NCBI GenBank assembly: GCA_937989585.1
Contig: CALKRW010000064.1
Span: 62,001-126,000 of the forward strand
DNA from: an uncultured Porphyromonadaceae bacterium
GTDB lineage: Bacteria > Bacteroidota > Bacteroidia > Bacteroidales > Muribaculaceae
DNA: 64,000 nucleotides
Direction of reading: 5' to 3'
Below, piece by piece: positions 26,379-35,777 of this stretch. The notes under the pieces were generated by a model that made no database searches, had not been told where the DNA came from, and saw only the letters and a list, made by a program, of their open reading frames with translations. A program made the position numbers and the translations under genes. How positions within the stretch are numbered: position 1 is the stretch's first letter; each line of letters begins with the position of its first letter.

Positions 26379-26386
26379 TACCTTTG
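26379..26386 (+). promoter_or_regulatory. -7 promoter element of the mlaE-mlaF operon
   Basis: TACCTTTG matches the consensus exactly and lies about 90 bases before the mlaE ATG at 26476. Confidence 0.6.
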
Positions 26387-26475
26387 CGTTTTAGTGAATT
26401 CGGCACATGAAACCGCAAACAACAGGCAGCATGCCGATGTTCTAACAAAGTAAGAAAATAAAAAATCAGCAAAAT

Positions 26476-27225
26476 ATGCTCCTAACCAGATCTCTGGCCT
26501 CCTTTGGCCGATACTGCATGTTCATGGCGCGGGTATTCTCGCTGCCTGAGAAATGGAAGGTTTTTCTCAAGCGCACTGTCAACGAGATATCCAAACTCGG
26601 CATCGACTCCATTCCGCTGGTAGTGATTATCTCCATATTCATCGGCGCTGTATGTACCATACAGATGCAACTCAATGTCACATCACCCCTGATGCCCGCA
26701 TACTCCGTTGGCCTTGCCACACGCGACATCGTGCTTCTGGAGTTCTCCAACTCGATACTCTGCCTTATTCTGGCCGGCAAGGTCGGTTCGAACATTGCCT
26801 CGGAGATAGGCACGATGCGTGTCACCGAACAGATTGACGCACTTGAAATCATGGGTGTAAACTCGGCATCATTCCTTGTTCTTCCCAAAGTAGTCGGCTT
26901 TGTGTTCTTCATGCCCTTCCTTGTCATGATATCGATAGGCATGGCACTTTTCGGAGGCTGGTGCGTTGCAGCATTCACGGATATTATCCCCGTTTCTCGT
27001 TACATCTTCGGTATTCAGGCGCTGTTTCAGGAATGGTACGTATGGTACGGACTCATCAAATCAGTGGTCTTCGCCTTCATCATCGCATCCACTGCCTCGT
27101 ATTTCGGCTACTACGTTAAGGGCGGCGCCCTCGAAGTCGGCAAATCCTCGACCAACGGTGTCGTGGCCTCGTCAATCCTAATTCTTCTGTTCGATGTAAT
27201 CCTGACAAAACTCCTCCTGCAATGA
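26476..27225 (+). CDS. mlaE: MlaE-family ABC transporter permease
   Basis: A 249-aa inner-membrane permease with five hydrophobic helices (from SIPLVVIISIFIGAVCTIQM to the C-terminal SSILILLFDVILTKLLLQ). EIGTMRVTEQIDALEIMGVN near residues 112-131 is the characteristic MlaE coupling-helix segment. The family moves phospholipids between inner and outer membrane. The stop overlaps the start of the ATPase gene by 4 bp (ATGA). The substrate-binding MCE partner is probably the gene at 34663-35562, not adjacent. Confidence 0.93.
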   Translation: MLLTRSLASFGRYCMFMARVFSLPEKWKVFLKRTVNEISKLGIDSIPLVVIISIFIGAVCTIQMQLNVTSPLMPAYSVGLATRDIVLLEFSNSILCLILAGKVGSNIASEIGTMRVTEQIDALEIMGVNSASFLVLPKVVGFVFFMPFLVMISIGMALFGGWCVAAFTDIIPVSRYIFGIQALFQEWYVWYGLIKSVVFAFIIASTASYFGYYVKGGALEVGKSSTNGVVASSILILLFDVILTKLLLQ

Positions 27226-28118
27226 TTGAAGTCAAAGATCTGTATAAATCGTTTGACGGACGCACCGTCCTGAACGACATCAATGCCAATTTCGACACCG
27301 GGAAGACCAATCTGATCATCGGTCAGAGCGGGTCAGGCAAGACTGTGCTCATGAAGTCGCTCGTCGGACTGCTGGTGCCGGATTCGGGCCAGATTCTTTT
27401 CGATGGACGCGACATGGTGACCATGACTGGCGATGAGCGCAAGAACCTGCGCAAGGAGATAGGCATGCTTTTCCAGGGCTCGGCGCTCTTCGACTCCGAG
27501 ACAGTGCTCGGCAACGTAAGTTTCCCGCTCGTGATGTTCTCGAAGATGTCACCATCCGAGATACGCGATCGCGCCATGTTCTGCATCGAGCGTGTCAACC
27601 TGACAGGTGCTGAAAACAAATACCCCTCGGAAATCTCAGGCGGCATGCAGAAGCGTGCCGCAATCGCGCGTGCCATTGCCCTCAATCCCAGATACCTGTT
27701 CTGTGACGAGCCCAACTCGGGACTCGACCCCAAGACCTCGATTCTGATTGACGAACTTCTCTCCGACATCACACACGAGTACAATATCACCACGGTCATC
27801 AACACCCACGACATGAACTCGGTGCTCGGCATAGGCGAGAACATCATATTCATCAACAAGGGCAAGCGCGAGTGGGTCGGCAACAAGGACGAAATATTCG
27901 CCACGACAAATGAAGCCCTCAATGACTTTGTTTTTGCCACGGACCTTTTCCAGGAAGTGAAGGATTACGTCCTGAAGAACGGCTTCCAGGCCAAAGGAGC
28001 GGCCCGCCGTCAGACTCTTGCGGAAAAAGATGCCTTGCGAAAAAATCTTGAGGACAAGGCCGCGGCAAAGGCCAGACGCCAGACCGACGAGATGCGTCAC
28101 GGGCAGAATTTCGGCTGA
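27222..28118 (+). CDS. mlaF: MlaF-family ABC transporter ATPase
   Basis: A 298-aa nucleotide-binding subunit. Walker A GQSGSGKT near residue 34, Q-loop LFQGSALFD near 80, ABC signature EISGGMQKRAAIARA near 136, Walker B YLFCDEPNSGLDP near 158 and the switch His in NTHDMN near 194. It powers the MlaE permease for lipid transport. It has a C-terminal charged extension of about 50 residues (AARRQTLAEKDALRKNLEDK) beyond the typical domain. Translation is coupled to mlaE. Confidence 0.95.
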   Translation: MIEVKDLYKSFDGRTVLNDINANFDTGKTNLIIGQSGSGKTVLMKSLVGLLVPDSGQILFDGRDMVTMTGDERKNLRKEIGMLFQGSALFDSETVLGNVSFPLVMFSKMSPSEIRDRAMFCIERVNLTGAENKYPSEISGGMQKRAAIARAIALNPRYLFCDEPNSGLDPKTSILIDELLSDITHEYNITTVINTHDMNSVLGIGENIIFINKGKREWVGNKDEIFATTNEALNDFVFATDLFQEVKDYVLKNGFQAKGAARRQTLAEKDALRKNLEDKAAAKARRQTDEMRHGQNFG

Positions 28119-28155
28119 GAGCCGTCGGACCTATTAGCAGCCACAAACCAATCAC

Positions 28156-29277
28156 ATGAAATTCACAGACATACCATTTCATGACGAGATAAAGGCCCGT
28201 TTGCGCGAGATTGCAGACTCGGGACGCATACCACACGCCATATTGCTCGAAGGTCCCTCGGGAAGCGCCAAGTTCGCTCTTGCCCGTGCCTTCGCCCAGT
28301 ACCTTCACTGCACCAACCGTCGCAACGGTGACTCATGCGGCGAATGTCCCTCCTGCCGACAGCACACCGCTCATCAGCACATCGACACGCTATATTCCTT
28401 CCCTTATGTAAAAAAGGGTTCTGGAAGCATTACAATATGCGATGACTTCCGCCAGGATTTCATACGTTTCATGGACGAGCAGCCCTGGATGGATTTCGAC
28501 CTGTGGCCCGCAAGACTCGGCGACAGCAATACTCAGCCTCAGATTTTCGTCGACGAGGCCGCCGAACTGATGCGTCGCGCAGCCTTCACCTCCCATTCGG
28601 CCAAACACAAAATAATACTGATGTGGTTGCCGGAACGTCTTCGCGAGGAGGCCGCCAACAAAATGTTGAAAATTGTAGAGGAGCCCTTCGCTGACACTGT
28701 ATTCGTGATGGCCTCGGACAATTCACGTGAGATTCTGCCAACCATATACTCGCGTGTACAGCGCATAAAGGTGCGCAGGTATGAAGATTCGGAAGTCGCC
28801 GCTTTCCTCGAATCAAGGGGTGTTGACGGCGAGACATTGCAACAGATTGCTGCCATTGCCGGCGGAGACCTTAACCGGGCCCTCAGTCTGCTAAAGACAA
28901 AAGACGAGGATGACCAGTACCTTGAATGGTTCATACAACTAATGCGCCTTGCATACATGCGCGACATCGCCGCACTTAAATCATGGTCGACCAAAGTCGC
29001 CGGTGAAAAACGTGAGGCTCTTGTCCGTTTTCTTGAATACTGCTGCCGCATGTTGCGCGAGAATTTCATACTCAACCTCCACAATCCGGTACTGAACCGA
29101 ATGACCGGCCCCGAATCAAAATTCTCCACGAACTTCTCACGTTTTGTCAACGAACGCAACGTATTGCGAATTTTCGACGAGTTCACTGCTGCCATTCGCG
29201 ACATCCGTGCCAATGTCAATGCTAAAATTGTGATGTTCGACCTTTCTATTTCAGTGATTCTGCTGCTTAAGCAATAA
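28156..29277 (+). CDS. holB: DNA polymerase III subunit delta prime
   Basis: A 373-aa clamp-loader subunit. The start FHDEIKARLREIADSGRIPHAI resembles DnaX/HolB AAA+ domains. The P-loop-like LLEGPSGSAKFALARAF near residue 33 is degenerate, as expected for delta prime. A zinc module follows with cysteines in CTNRRNGDSCGECPSC near 55-70, and the sensor region HKIILMWLPERLREEAANKM lies near 150-170. It lies 37 bp after mlaF, in the same direction as the nuclease gene. Confidence 0.88.
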   Translation: MKFTDIPFHDEIKARLREIADSGRIPHAILLEGPSGSAKFALARAFAQYLHCTNRRNGDSCGECPSCRQHTAHQHIDTLYSFPYVKKGSGSITICDDFRQDFIRFMDEQPWMDFDLWPARLGDSNTQPQIFVDEAAELMRRAAFTSHSAKHKIILMWLPERLREEAANKMLKIVEEPFADTVFVMASDNSREILPTIYSRVQRIKVRRYEDSEVAAFLESRGVDGETLQQIAAIAGGDLNRALSLLKTKDEDDQYLEWFIQLMRLAYMRDIAALKSWSTKVAGEKREALVRFLEYCCRMLRENFILNLHNPVLNRMTGPESKFSTNFSRFVNERNVLRIFDEFTAAIRDIRANVNAKIVMFDLSISVILLLKQ

Positions 29278-29325
29278 AACGGCACGAATTATTGCAGACC
29301 GGCCTTATGATATAAACTTAAATGC

Positions 29326-32300
29326 ATGCGCGACAAATTTCTCTCCTCGATAGTCGAGTATTATAAACTCCGTGACTTTGATTCAGGCCGGATGGTATTT
29401 GTTCTGCCGAACAAAAGGTCGGCCATGTTCATGCGCACATACTTCAAGCGAATGTACGCAGACAGGCCTGTACTGATGCCCTCATTCGTCACGCTGAGTT
29501 CGTTCGTCGCCCGCATGAGCCGTATCACCGAGGCCACGCGTACCGAACTGCTCTTCTGCCTCTACCGCTGCTACCTCAGGATAATCGGGCCATATTCCGA
29601 CAGGGTGCATATACGGTCATTCGACGAATTTGTCTTCTGGGGCGACCTGATTGTAAGCGACTTCAGCGATATTGACGCCAACGCCGCAGACGCATCGATG
29701 CTGTTCTCCAATCTTGAGCGCTTACGCGAACTCGAGTCAAACTATCTGACTACAGAACAGACTGACGCCATAGAACAACTATGGGGCTACCGACCTCCGT
29801 CATCCGAAGAAGTCGAGCATTTCTGGAAAAACATCATCAGTCTTTCGCATATGCGCGAAAAACATTCCGAACACGACGAAGGAAGTGAAAACGACGAAGG
29901 CCATTATAACGATGATGCCGGCTCGCTGAGTTCACAGTTCATTTTCATATGGCAGATACTGGGGGAACTTTATCCGGAATTCCGTAAGGATCTTCGTGCC
30001 AGAGGTATCGGCTACAGAGGCATGGTCATTGAAGACGCTGCGCTTTCCATTAAGGACATGCGCAAGGAAGATCTGGAATTCAGCCATTATGTATTTGTCG
30101 GCATCGGCAGCACTCCAGAGAATTTGCGCCGCATATTCCGACGGCTGAAGACTTTAGGAATTGCGGATTTCTTCTGGGATCTGCCCAATATTTTCGAAAA
30201 GGCCGGAAAATCGCAGATAAGATCAGCACATGACGGTGCCGGAACCGCTTTGCGAAAAGTCGGTGAAATGGCCCAGGAATTCCCTATGCCTGACGATTAC
30301 ACTGCTCCGGAAGGACCTTCGAGACCGATGTTCGACATAATAGGCATCCCGTCGGATATGATGCAGGCACAACTTGCCTCCAGAGTAATCAAGAAATGGA
30401 AGGATGACGGAAGTCTCGGCTCATCACTTGACAATACGGCCATAATCATGCCTGACACGGCACTCCTTCCATCGCTGCTCAATTGTCTTCCGGACTATCC
30501 GGGAGGGGTAAACATAACCATGGGACTGCCTATGCGTCAGACACCATTCGCGACGCTCATACGCACCATCATCTCGATGCACATGCGCATGCGCACACTT
30601 CACGGCGAGCCGGTCCTTTACCATGAGGATATCACAGAGGTGGTCTCCAGCCCTTCGATACGCCGACTCGATCCTGAAGGCTGCGACAAAATCCTGCGAT
30701 ACCTGAATGACAACAGGCTGTACACTGTCCCCGTATCACAACTGCAGTCGACGGCACCAAAAATATCCTTTATTTTCAATCTTCCCGAAACTGGCTCCGA
30801 GCCTGCCGAGGCGAGGACCTACCTCTCAGTCTTGATCAGTTGCCTTTGCAAGGCCACAGGTTATGACCCCGAGGATCCGAAGTCCGATGAAACTACCCGC
30901 GCACATGAATACCATGTCCTGCAGGCATATCATGACGCAATTGCCGAGATTTTCGATATGGCAGAAAGATATTCTGTGGAAATACGTGAAAACACCTGTT
31001 TCAGACTCGTCGAACGTCTGCTTATGACTGACACCCTGGGGATAGCAGGCGCACCATTGCGCGGACTACAGGTCATGGGGCTTCTCGAAAGCCGTGCAAT
31101 CGACTTCGACAACCTGATTGTCCTGTCTGTGAACGAGCGTATCCTTCCTCGCAAGAATCCCCTCAAGACTCTTATTCCCCATACACTGCGCAAGGCCTAC
31201 CACCTGCCCGTCATCGAAGACGCAGAAAGCGACAGCGCGTACAATTTCTTCCGCCTGCTTTCGCGCGCCCGACGTGCGGCATTCATATATGACTCCCGTT
31301 CGTCGGGAGTCGCCGCAGGCGAGATGTCCCGTTATCTCCTGCAAATGTCACGCCTGCTCAGCCCTACGGTGGTGCATGATTCCACATGCTCGCTTTCGGC
31401 GTCCCTGTCGGGTGAGCGCAGAATTTCAGTCGCCAAGGATGAGGATGTACTGTCATTGCTTAATCTTTACAGGGTCCCCAAGAATGGCGTCCTTACCGAG
31501 GACGCCAGGTACATTTCGGCCTCGATGCTCAAGGTCTATCTGAGTTGTCCGCTTGAATTCTACCTTAAGCATATACGCCGGCTCAAGGACGAGGACGAGA
31601 CTTCGATGTTCATGGACTCTGCGACTTACGGCAGCATCATACATAAGGTACTTGAAGACATTCTCGGTAGATTCACAGGACGGCAGGTGACAGAAGACAA
31701 CATACGAAACATCCTCGCGAGCGACTTGTCCGGTTTCGTGACATCGGTCATTGACAGGGAATATTATCGAGGCCGCTACAGAGGTAATCTTGACATCATG
31801 CCCGGCGAAGGCGCTGTATTAAGCGAAGTAATCGAAAAAATAGTGAGACGGTCATTGGAAAACGACATTGTCAACACGCCTTTCTTCTTCCTTGTCGCTG
31901 AAAGTGGACCACAGGGGCCCTGGGAAATGGCACCGGGACTCCGTCTGAATTTCAAATCCAAAATTGACCGCGTCGACATGCTCTCCGACGGACGCCTGCG
32001 GTTCATCGATTACAAGACAGGCAGTGATAGATTCTTCTTCACTTCCTGCGAAAACCTCTTCAGCAAGGAACGAAAAGAACGCAACGACGCGGTTTTCCAA
32101 TTGCTGCTGTATTGCCATGCGACAGCCGATATGCCCGTCGAATATAATCCCGTACTCCGGAAGGTTCAGCAGATCGACCCTACGGTAAACCGATGCTCTG
32201 AAATCAAGCCTGAGATATTCCGTCTGAAATCAGTATATGTCGACAAGAATACCTATATCGCGGTCGGATCCGAGAAGAGACACGATATAATAGAGTCTTT

Positions 32301-32457
32301 TAATGATGAGGCCGTATCTGATTTCCGCAAACATCTTGCCGAAAAGGTTTCGGAGATTTTCAATCCTGATGTCCCGTTCCTTCAGACCGAAGACCGCGAG
32401 AACTGCACATACTGCGCTTTCGCACAGTTATGCGGGCGACAGTCGGCCAACAGGTAG
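29326..32457 (+). CDS. AddB-like PD-(D/E)XK nuclease
   Basis: 1043 aa. The N-terminal two-thirds resemble an inactivated helicase as in AddB/RecB-like proteins (FVLPNKRSAMFMRTYF near residue 24). The C-terminal nuclease starts with ISASMLKVYLSCPLEFYLKH near 728 and carries KIDRVDM then FIDYKTG near 887-907, giving the D...D-x-K active site. A cysteine in the SCPLEF segment together with NCTYCAFAQLC at the end matches the 4Fe-4S staple of AddB-type nucleases. Role: double-strand break end processing. The AddA-type helicase partner is not in the window. Confidence 0.88.
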   Translation: MRDKFLSSIVEYYKLRDFDSGRMVFVLPNKRSAMFMRTYFKRMYADRPVLMPSFVTLSSFVARMSRITEATRTELLFCLYRCYLRIIGPYSDRVHIRSFDEFVFWGDLIVSDFSDIDANAADASMLFSNLERLRELESNYLTTEQTDAIEQLWGYRPPSSEEVEHFWKNIISLSHMREKHSEHDEGSENDEGHYNDDAGSLSSQFIFIWQILGELYPEFRKDLRARGIGYRGMVIEDAALSIKDMRKEDLEFSHYVFVGIGSTPENLRRIFRRLKTLGIADFFWDLPNIFEKAGKSQIRSAHDGAGTALRKVGEMAQEFPMPDDYTAPEGPSRPMFDIIGIPSDMMQAQLASRVIKKWKDDGSLGSSLDNTAIIMPDTALLPSLLNCLPDYPGGVNITMGLPMRQTPFATLIRTIISMHMRMRTLHGEPVLYHEDITEVVSSPSIRRLDPEGCDKILRYLNDNRLYTVPVSQLQSTAPKISFIFNLPETGSEPAEARTYLSVLISCLCKATGYDPEDPKSDETTRAHEYHVLQAYHDAIAEIFDMAERYSVEIRENTCFRLVERLLMTDTLGIAGAPLRGLQVMGLLESRAIDFDNLIVLSVNERILPRKNPLKTLIPHTLRKAYHLPVIEDAESDSAYNFFRLLSRARRAAFIYDSRSSGVAAGEMSRYLLQMSRLLSPTVVHDSTCSLSASLSGERRISVAKDEDVLSLLNLYRVPKNGVLTEDARYISASMLKVYLSCPLEFYLKHIRRLKDEDETSMFMDSATYGSIIHKVLEDILGRFTGRQVTEDNIRNILASDLSGFVTSVIDREYYRGRYRGNLDIMPGEGAVLSEVIEKIVRRSLENDIVNTPFFFLVAESGPQGPWEMAPGLRLNFKSKIDRVDMLSDGRLRFIDYKTGSDRFFFTSCENLFSKERKERNDAVFQLLLYCHATADMPVEYNPVLRKVQQIDPTVNRCSEIKPEIFRLKSVYVDKNTYIAVGSEKRHDIIESFNDEAVSDFRKHLAEKVSEIFNPDVPFLQTEDRENCTYCAFAQLCGRQSANR

Positions 32458-32487
32458 GCGAATCCCTGCAATGCCTGGCAGATGCCT

Positions 32488-33495
32488 TTATCTTGCCGGC
32501 ATATAGTCTGCGGCCGATAGCGTAGCGGGGTTGTCATAGAAATTCGGAGTCAGAAGGCCATCCAGCCTTGCATCCGGATTCTTTTTAAGCCATGACCGAA
32601 CCATATTGTAGCCAACAAGCCTTGCCGCCCTTCCGGGAGCATCCGGACTTATCAAGGTACTGACAGGTGACTGTGAGAACAGTCCTTCGATTACCGCCGG
32701 ATCGGAAGAATGCAGCATGTCTCCGTCAAGAAGCCGTTCCCAGATGAAAGATTCGTTTTTCTGCACATCTGCCAGTTGCGAATCGCTGAAGCCAAGCGAT
32801 TTAGACAGCGATTCGTCTTCACTCAATGTCATTTTGGCATAAACCAGAGCGCCCTCGTAAAGCATACGGGACAAAACAGTCGGCTGGCCGGAAGGCATGT
32901 AAGGCCGTTCTATGGCTATCAGTGCCTCCGCCAAATCGTACGGTAGCATATCCCGGCGTTTCATGGCACGCCTATATTCAGGCCATCCCTCATAGGCAGG
33001 ATGCTCCGGACCGAGATAATGGTTTAGAGCGATGATAACCACGTTGCCGTTTACGACTATTGACTGGGGAAGGCCCCAGACTGTTGCGGCATATTTTCTT
33101 TCAGGCAACGATATGCCCTGCTCTCTGGCGCGTATAATGATATTACCCAAAGCCTGCTCCTCGGCTTTTAGATCAGGATACAGGCGAGCCACCTCGGGTG
33201 CAAACATGCTCACAGTGCCTGACTCGGCAAACAGTTCCGCATAATCATAGCCTGCGGTATCGACACCCATAACTTGCATCTGAGCGGCAAACAGGACACT
33301 GTCCCGGGAATACATGGATCTGCGGGACACGGAGTCGAGAGTGGCAAACTCGGCGAGATTCTTGTCAAGTCTTACTATCGGGACAGGATTGCCCGATGTT
33401 TTCCCCGACTTTTCCGAACAGCCGCTTTGTGCTGAGGCGACAACAACAAACACAATGGCTGCAAAGTAATTTATCAACGAGAATATCTTTTTCAT
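32488..33495 (-). CDS. gldB: GldB-like lipoprotein
   Basis: A 335-aa protein with a signal peptide and lipobox (FVVVASAQSGC, Cys near residue 26). Family features are the LGPEHPAYEGWPEYRR segment near 160, the LADVQKNESFIWERLLDGDMLHS stretch near 240 and SPDAPGRAARLVGYNMVRSWLK near 281-302. These match GldB-type lipoproteins, first linked to gliding and type IX secretion but widely kept in non-gliding Bacteroidota. No other gld/por genes are in the window. It faces the AddB-like gene convergently and has its own promoter element. Confidence 0.78.
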   Translation of the reverse strand: MKKIFSLINYFAAIVFVVVASAQSGCSEKSGKTSGNPVPIVRLDKNLAEFATLDSVSRRSMYSRDSVLFAAQMQVMGVDTAGYDYAELFAESGTVSMFAPEVARLYPDLKAEEQALGNIIIRAREQGISLPERKYAATVWGLPQSIVVNGNVVIIALNHYLGPEHPAYEGWPEYRRAMKRRDMLPYDLAEALIAIERPYMPSGQPTVLSRMLYEGALVYAKMTLSEDESLSKSLGFSDSQLADVQKNESFIWERLLDGDMLHSSDPAVIEGLFSQSPVSTLISPDAPGRAARLVGYNMVRSWLKKNPDARLDGLLTPNFYDNPATLSAADYMPAR

Positions 33496-33565
33496 TATCT
33501 GGATTGTTTAAAAGCAAATGCTGCGCGGGAATTATCCATATAAGAACAGATACATGCCCGACTTG

Positions 33566-33573
33566 CAAATTTA
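33566..33573 (-). promoter_or_regulatory. -7 promoter element of the gldB-like gene
   Basis: TAAATTTG on the minus strand, about 70 bases before the start at 33495. Confidence 0.5.
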
Positions 33574-33668
33574 ACAATCATCTGTCGCTTTGGGTGCTGT
33601 TTTTGGGAGATTTTTCCAAATTTTCCATTTTTTAGCAATCCGGTAGCGACTCACCGAGGTTTTTTTCT

Positions 33669-33676
33669 TATTTTTG
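33669..33676 (+). promoter_or_regulatory. -7 promoter element of the amidase gene
   Basis: TATTTTTG fits TAnnTTTG and lies 56 bases before the ATG at 33732. Confidence 0.5.
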
Positions 33677-33731
33677 CACAAATATTGCCCTTTTGACCGG
33701 GCTTGAGAACATAAATGTTGTCTCGCCAACC

Positions 33732-34619
33732 ATGTTAAGACGCCTGATAATATCACTGATTATTCTGCTTGGCACGGTGTATGCCGCACCGGCAGGCGAT
33801 TTTATCATCGTACTTGATCCCGGACACGGAGGGAAAGATTCGGGTTGCGTAGGACGTAAATCCTGCGAGAAGAACATCGTTCTCGACATAGCCAGGCGAC
33901 TTGGCAAACGGCTGGAGACCGAGCGCAAAGACATCAAGGTTGTCTATACCCGCAAGGATGACCGGTTTATTTCTCTGCAAAGGCGAGCCGACATCGCGAA
34001 CGAAGCACATGGCAACCTATTTCTGTCTCTGCACGTCAACTCCGTTCCAAAGGATGCCGCAGGCAGATCCAAGACTCGAGGCATCGCAATGTACACTCTC
34101 GGTCCCGACAAATCCTCACGTAGTTTCGAGGTCGCAAAACGAGAGAATTCCGTGATGGAACTTGAGCCCGACTATACCACCCGGTACAAAGGCTTTGATC
34201 CGAACTCAGCCGAGTCTTATATAATATTCGAAATGACCTCGAACCTTTACATGCGCCAGAGTATTGACTTCGCACGCGCGACACAGACCAGCCTGATACG
34301 TTCTACAGGAAGATACGACAAAGGCTGCCATCAGGCTGGTTTCTGGGTCCTATGGTCCCCCAACATGCCATCGGTTCTTGCCGAACTCGAATTCATCTGC
34401 AATCCCACAAGTGAAGATTATCTGAATTCCGAGGCCGGGAAAGAGGCAATAGTCAACGGCCTCTACGATTCTGTATGCAAATATGCTTCGACATATATCC
34501 GCCAAAACGAAAATACCACTGCAATTAGCAACAGCAATGCATCGCAAATACGGGGAAATAAGACATCTAGGTCAAAGAAAGACCGGTCAAGGCGCTCAGA
34601 CAACAAGGCTCGCCGCTGA
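33732..34619 (+). CDS. N-acetylmuramoyl-L-alanine amidase (Amidase_3)
   Basis: A 295-aa secreted zinc amidase with signal peptide MLRRLIISLIILLGTVYAAPA. Zinc-site signatures: IIVLDPGHGGKDSG (first His, near residue 25), the Glu in SCEKNIVLDIARRLG, LFLSLHVNS (second His) and a C-terminal VLAELEFICNP containing the catalytic Glu. It cleaves the amide bond between MurNAc and the stem peptide. The C-terminal tail is basic and disordered (KTSRSKKDRSRRSDNKARR). The next gene, 43 bp on, is an MCE protein, a recurrent pairing in Bacteroidota. Confidence 0.93.
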   Translation: MLRRLIISLIILLGTVYAAPAGDFIIVLDPGHGGKDSGCVGRKSCEKNIVLDIARRLGKRLETERKDIKVVYTRKDDRFISLQRRADIANEAHGNLFLSLHVNSVPKDAAGRSKTRGIAMYTLGPDKSSRSFEVAKRENSVMELEPDYTTRYKGFDPNSAESYIIFEMTSNLYMRQSIDFARATQTSLIRSTGRYDKGCHQAGFWVLWSPNMPSVLAELEFICNPTSEDYLNSEAGKEAIVNGLYDSVCKYASTYIRQNENTTAISNSNASQIRGNKTSRSKKDRSRRSDNKARR

Positions 34620-34662
34620 AAATCCCGTTACATACGCATAAAAACAACAACCAGCATAAACA

Positions 34663-35562
34663 ATGAAAAAAATCTTTCGCAAAGAAGTGCTCATCGGCGT
34701 CAGCATCATAGCCGCTCTCGCCATCCTCATTTTCGGCATTGATTTCCTAAAAGGCGTCAACGTCTTCAAAGCCACGAACTACTATCTTGTTACATACACC
34801 GATGTACAGGGTCTGGCCGTATCGGCACCAGTGACAGTCAACGGCTACAAAGTCGGACAAGTACGCGACATCTCCTACATGTATGACAATCCCGGGCATG
34901 TTCAGGTCGAGATATCCCTGGACAAGGAACTAAAGATACCTGAAGGCTCCAAGGCAATCCTTGCATCAGACCTCCTCGGAACAGCAACAATCGCCCTGCA
35001 ACTTGCCCCCGGCAAAGATTTTTACGAGGTCGGCTCCGAGATTCCTGGGGAAGTCGCCAAGGGAATGATGGATAATGTGTCCAACGAACTTATGCCTTCG
35101 GTACAGGCAATCTTTCCCAAGGTCGACACACTGCTGACGAATATCAACACACTGGTGGCGGACCCCGCCATAGCAGCATCCGTCAAGCGTCTCGATGCCA
35201 TCACCGCAAACCTTGAACTTACGACACGGCAACTCAATGCCGTGATGCGCACACTGCCGCCCATCACCGCCGATGTAAAGCGAATCACCGGCAATGTCAG
35301 CAACGCATCCGGCGACCTTGCCGAGATGACCAACAGACTGAATGCCCTTCCCGTTGACTCGCTGATGGAAGACATTCAGGCCACGACCGAGAATCTGCGT
35401 CAACTGACTCGCCAACTCAACGACCCCAATTCTACATTAGGATTGCTTATGAAAGACCCCGCCTTGTATAATAATCTAAATACAACCATACAGAGCCTTG
35501 ACGCTCTTTTCAAGGATATAAAGGCAAATCCCAAACGCTACATATCAATCAAACTTCTCTAA
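34663..35562 (+). CDS. mlaD: MlaD/MCE-family lipid-transport protein
   Basis: A 299-aa protein with an N-terminal membrane anchor (EVLIGVSIIAALAILIFGIDFLKG), then the MCE domain starting at YYLVTYTDVQGLAVSAPVTV near residue 39 with GYKVGQVRDI. A long coiled helical tail follows (residues about 140-285, repeated Asn/Leu/Thr-rich segments). It should bind lipids in the periplasm and work with the MlaE/MlaF transporter encoded 7.4 kb upstream (26476-28118). Downstream is a 13-bp hairpin. Confidence 0.9.
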   Translation: MKKIFRKEVLIGVSIIAALAILIFGIDFLKGVNVFKATNYYLVTYTDVQGLAVSAPVTVNGYKVGQVRDISYMYDNPGHVQVEISLDKELKIPEGSKAILASDLLGTATIALQLAPGKDFYEVGSEIPGEVAKGMMDNVSNELMPSVQAIFPKVDTLLTNINTLVADPAIAASVKRLDAITANLELTTRQLNAVMRTLPPITADVKRITGNVSNASGDLAEMTNRLNALPVDSLMEDIQATTENLRQLTRQLNDPNSTLGLLMKDPALYNNLNTTIQSLDALFKDIKANPKRYISIKLL

Positions 35563-35586
35563 AGAGAATAAGTGTACAAAATACCG

Positions 35587-35632
35587 ATTCGGCTGTGTCG
35601 TAATTAAATTTATGACACAGCCGAATTACTTT
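35587..35632 (+). terminator. terminator-like hairpin after mlaD
   Basis: ATTCGGCTGTGTC (35587-35599) pairs perfectly with GACACAGCCGAAT (35614-35626), followed by TACTTTTG. The T-run is short, so efficiency is uncertain. Confidence 0.6.
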
Positions 35633-35676
35633 TGAGATATCGCCATATTCCAGGATGACTGTGAACGGATAATAAA

Positions 35677-35707
35677 AGCCTAACCTAAAGGTGTTCCTTT
35701 TTAGGCT
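35677..35707 (+). other. second hairpin upstream of the small secreted protein gene
   Basis: AGCCTAA (35677-35683) pairs with TTAGGCT (35701-35707). It contains CCTAAAGG inside the loop. No T-run follows; it may belong to the leader of the gene at 35778. Confidence 0.35.
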
Positions 35708-35777
35708 CGGCACACTGACACACATTCACGAACTTCGGGACAGAACAAGTTGTTAGAGAAGAAAACACTTCACATAA

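Noticed and set aside
32488..33495. Evidence for a gliding or type IX secretion locus from the GldB-like gene
   Set aside because: No gldK/L/M/N, porV or sprA-type genes are nearby, and GldB homologues are common in non-gliding Bacteroidota.
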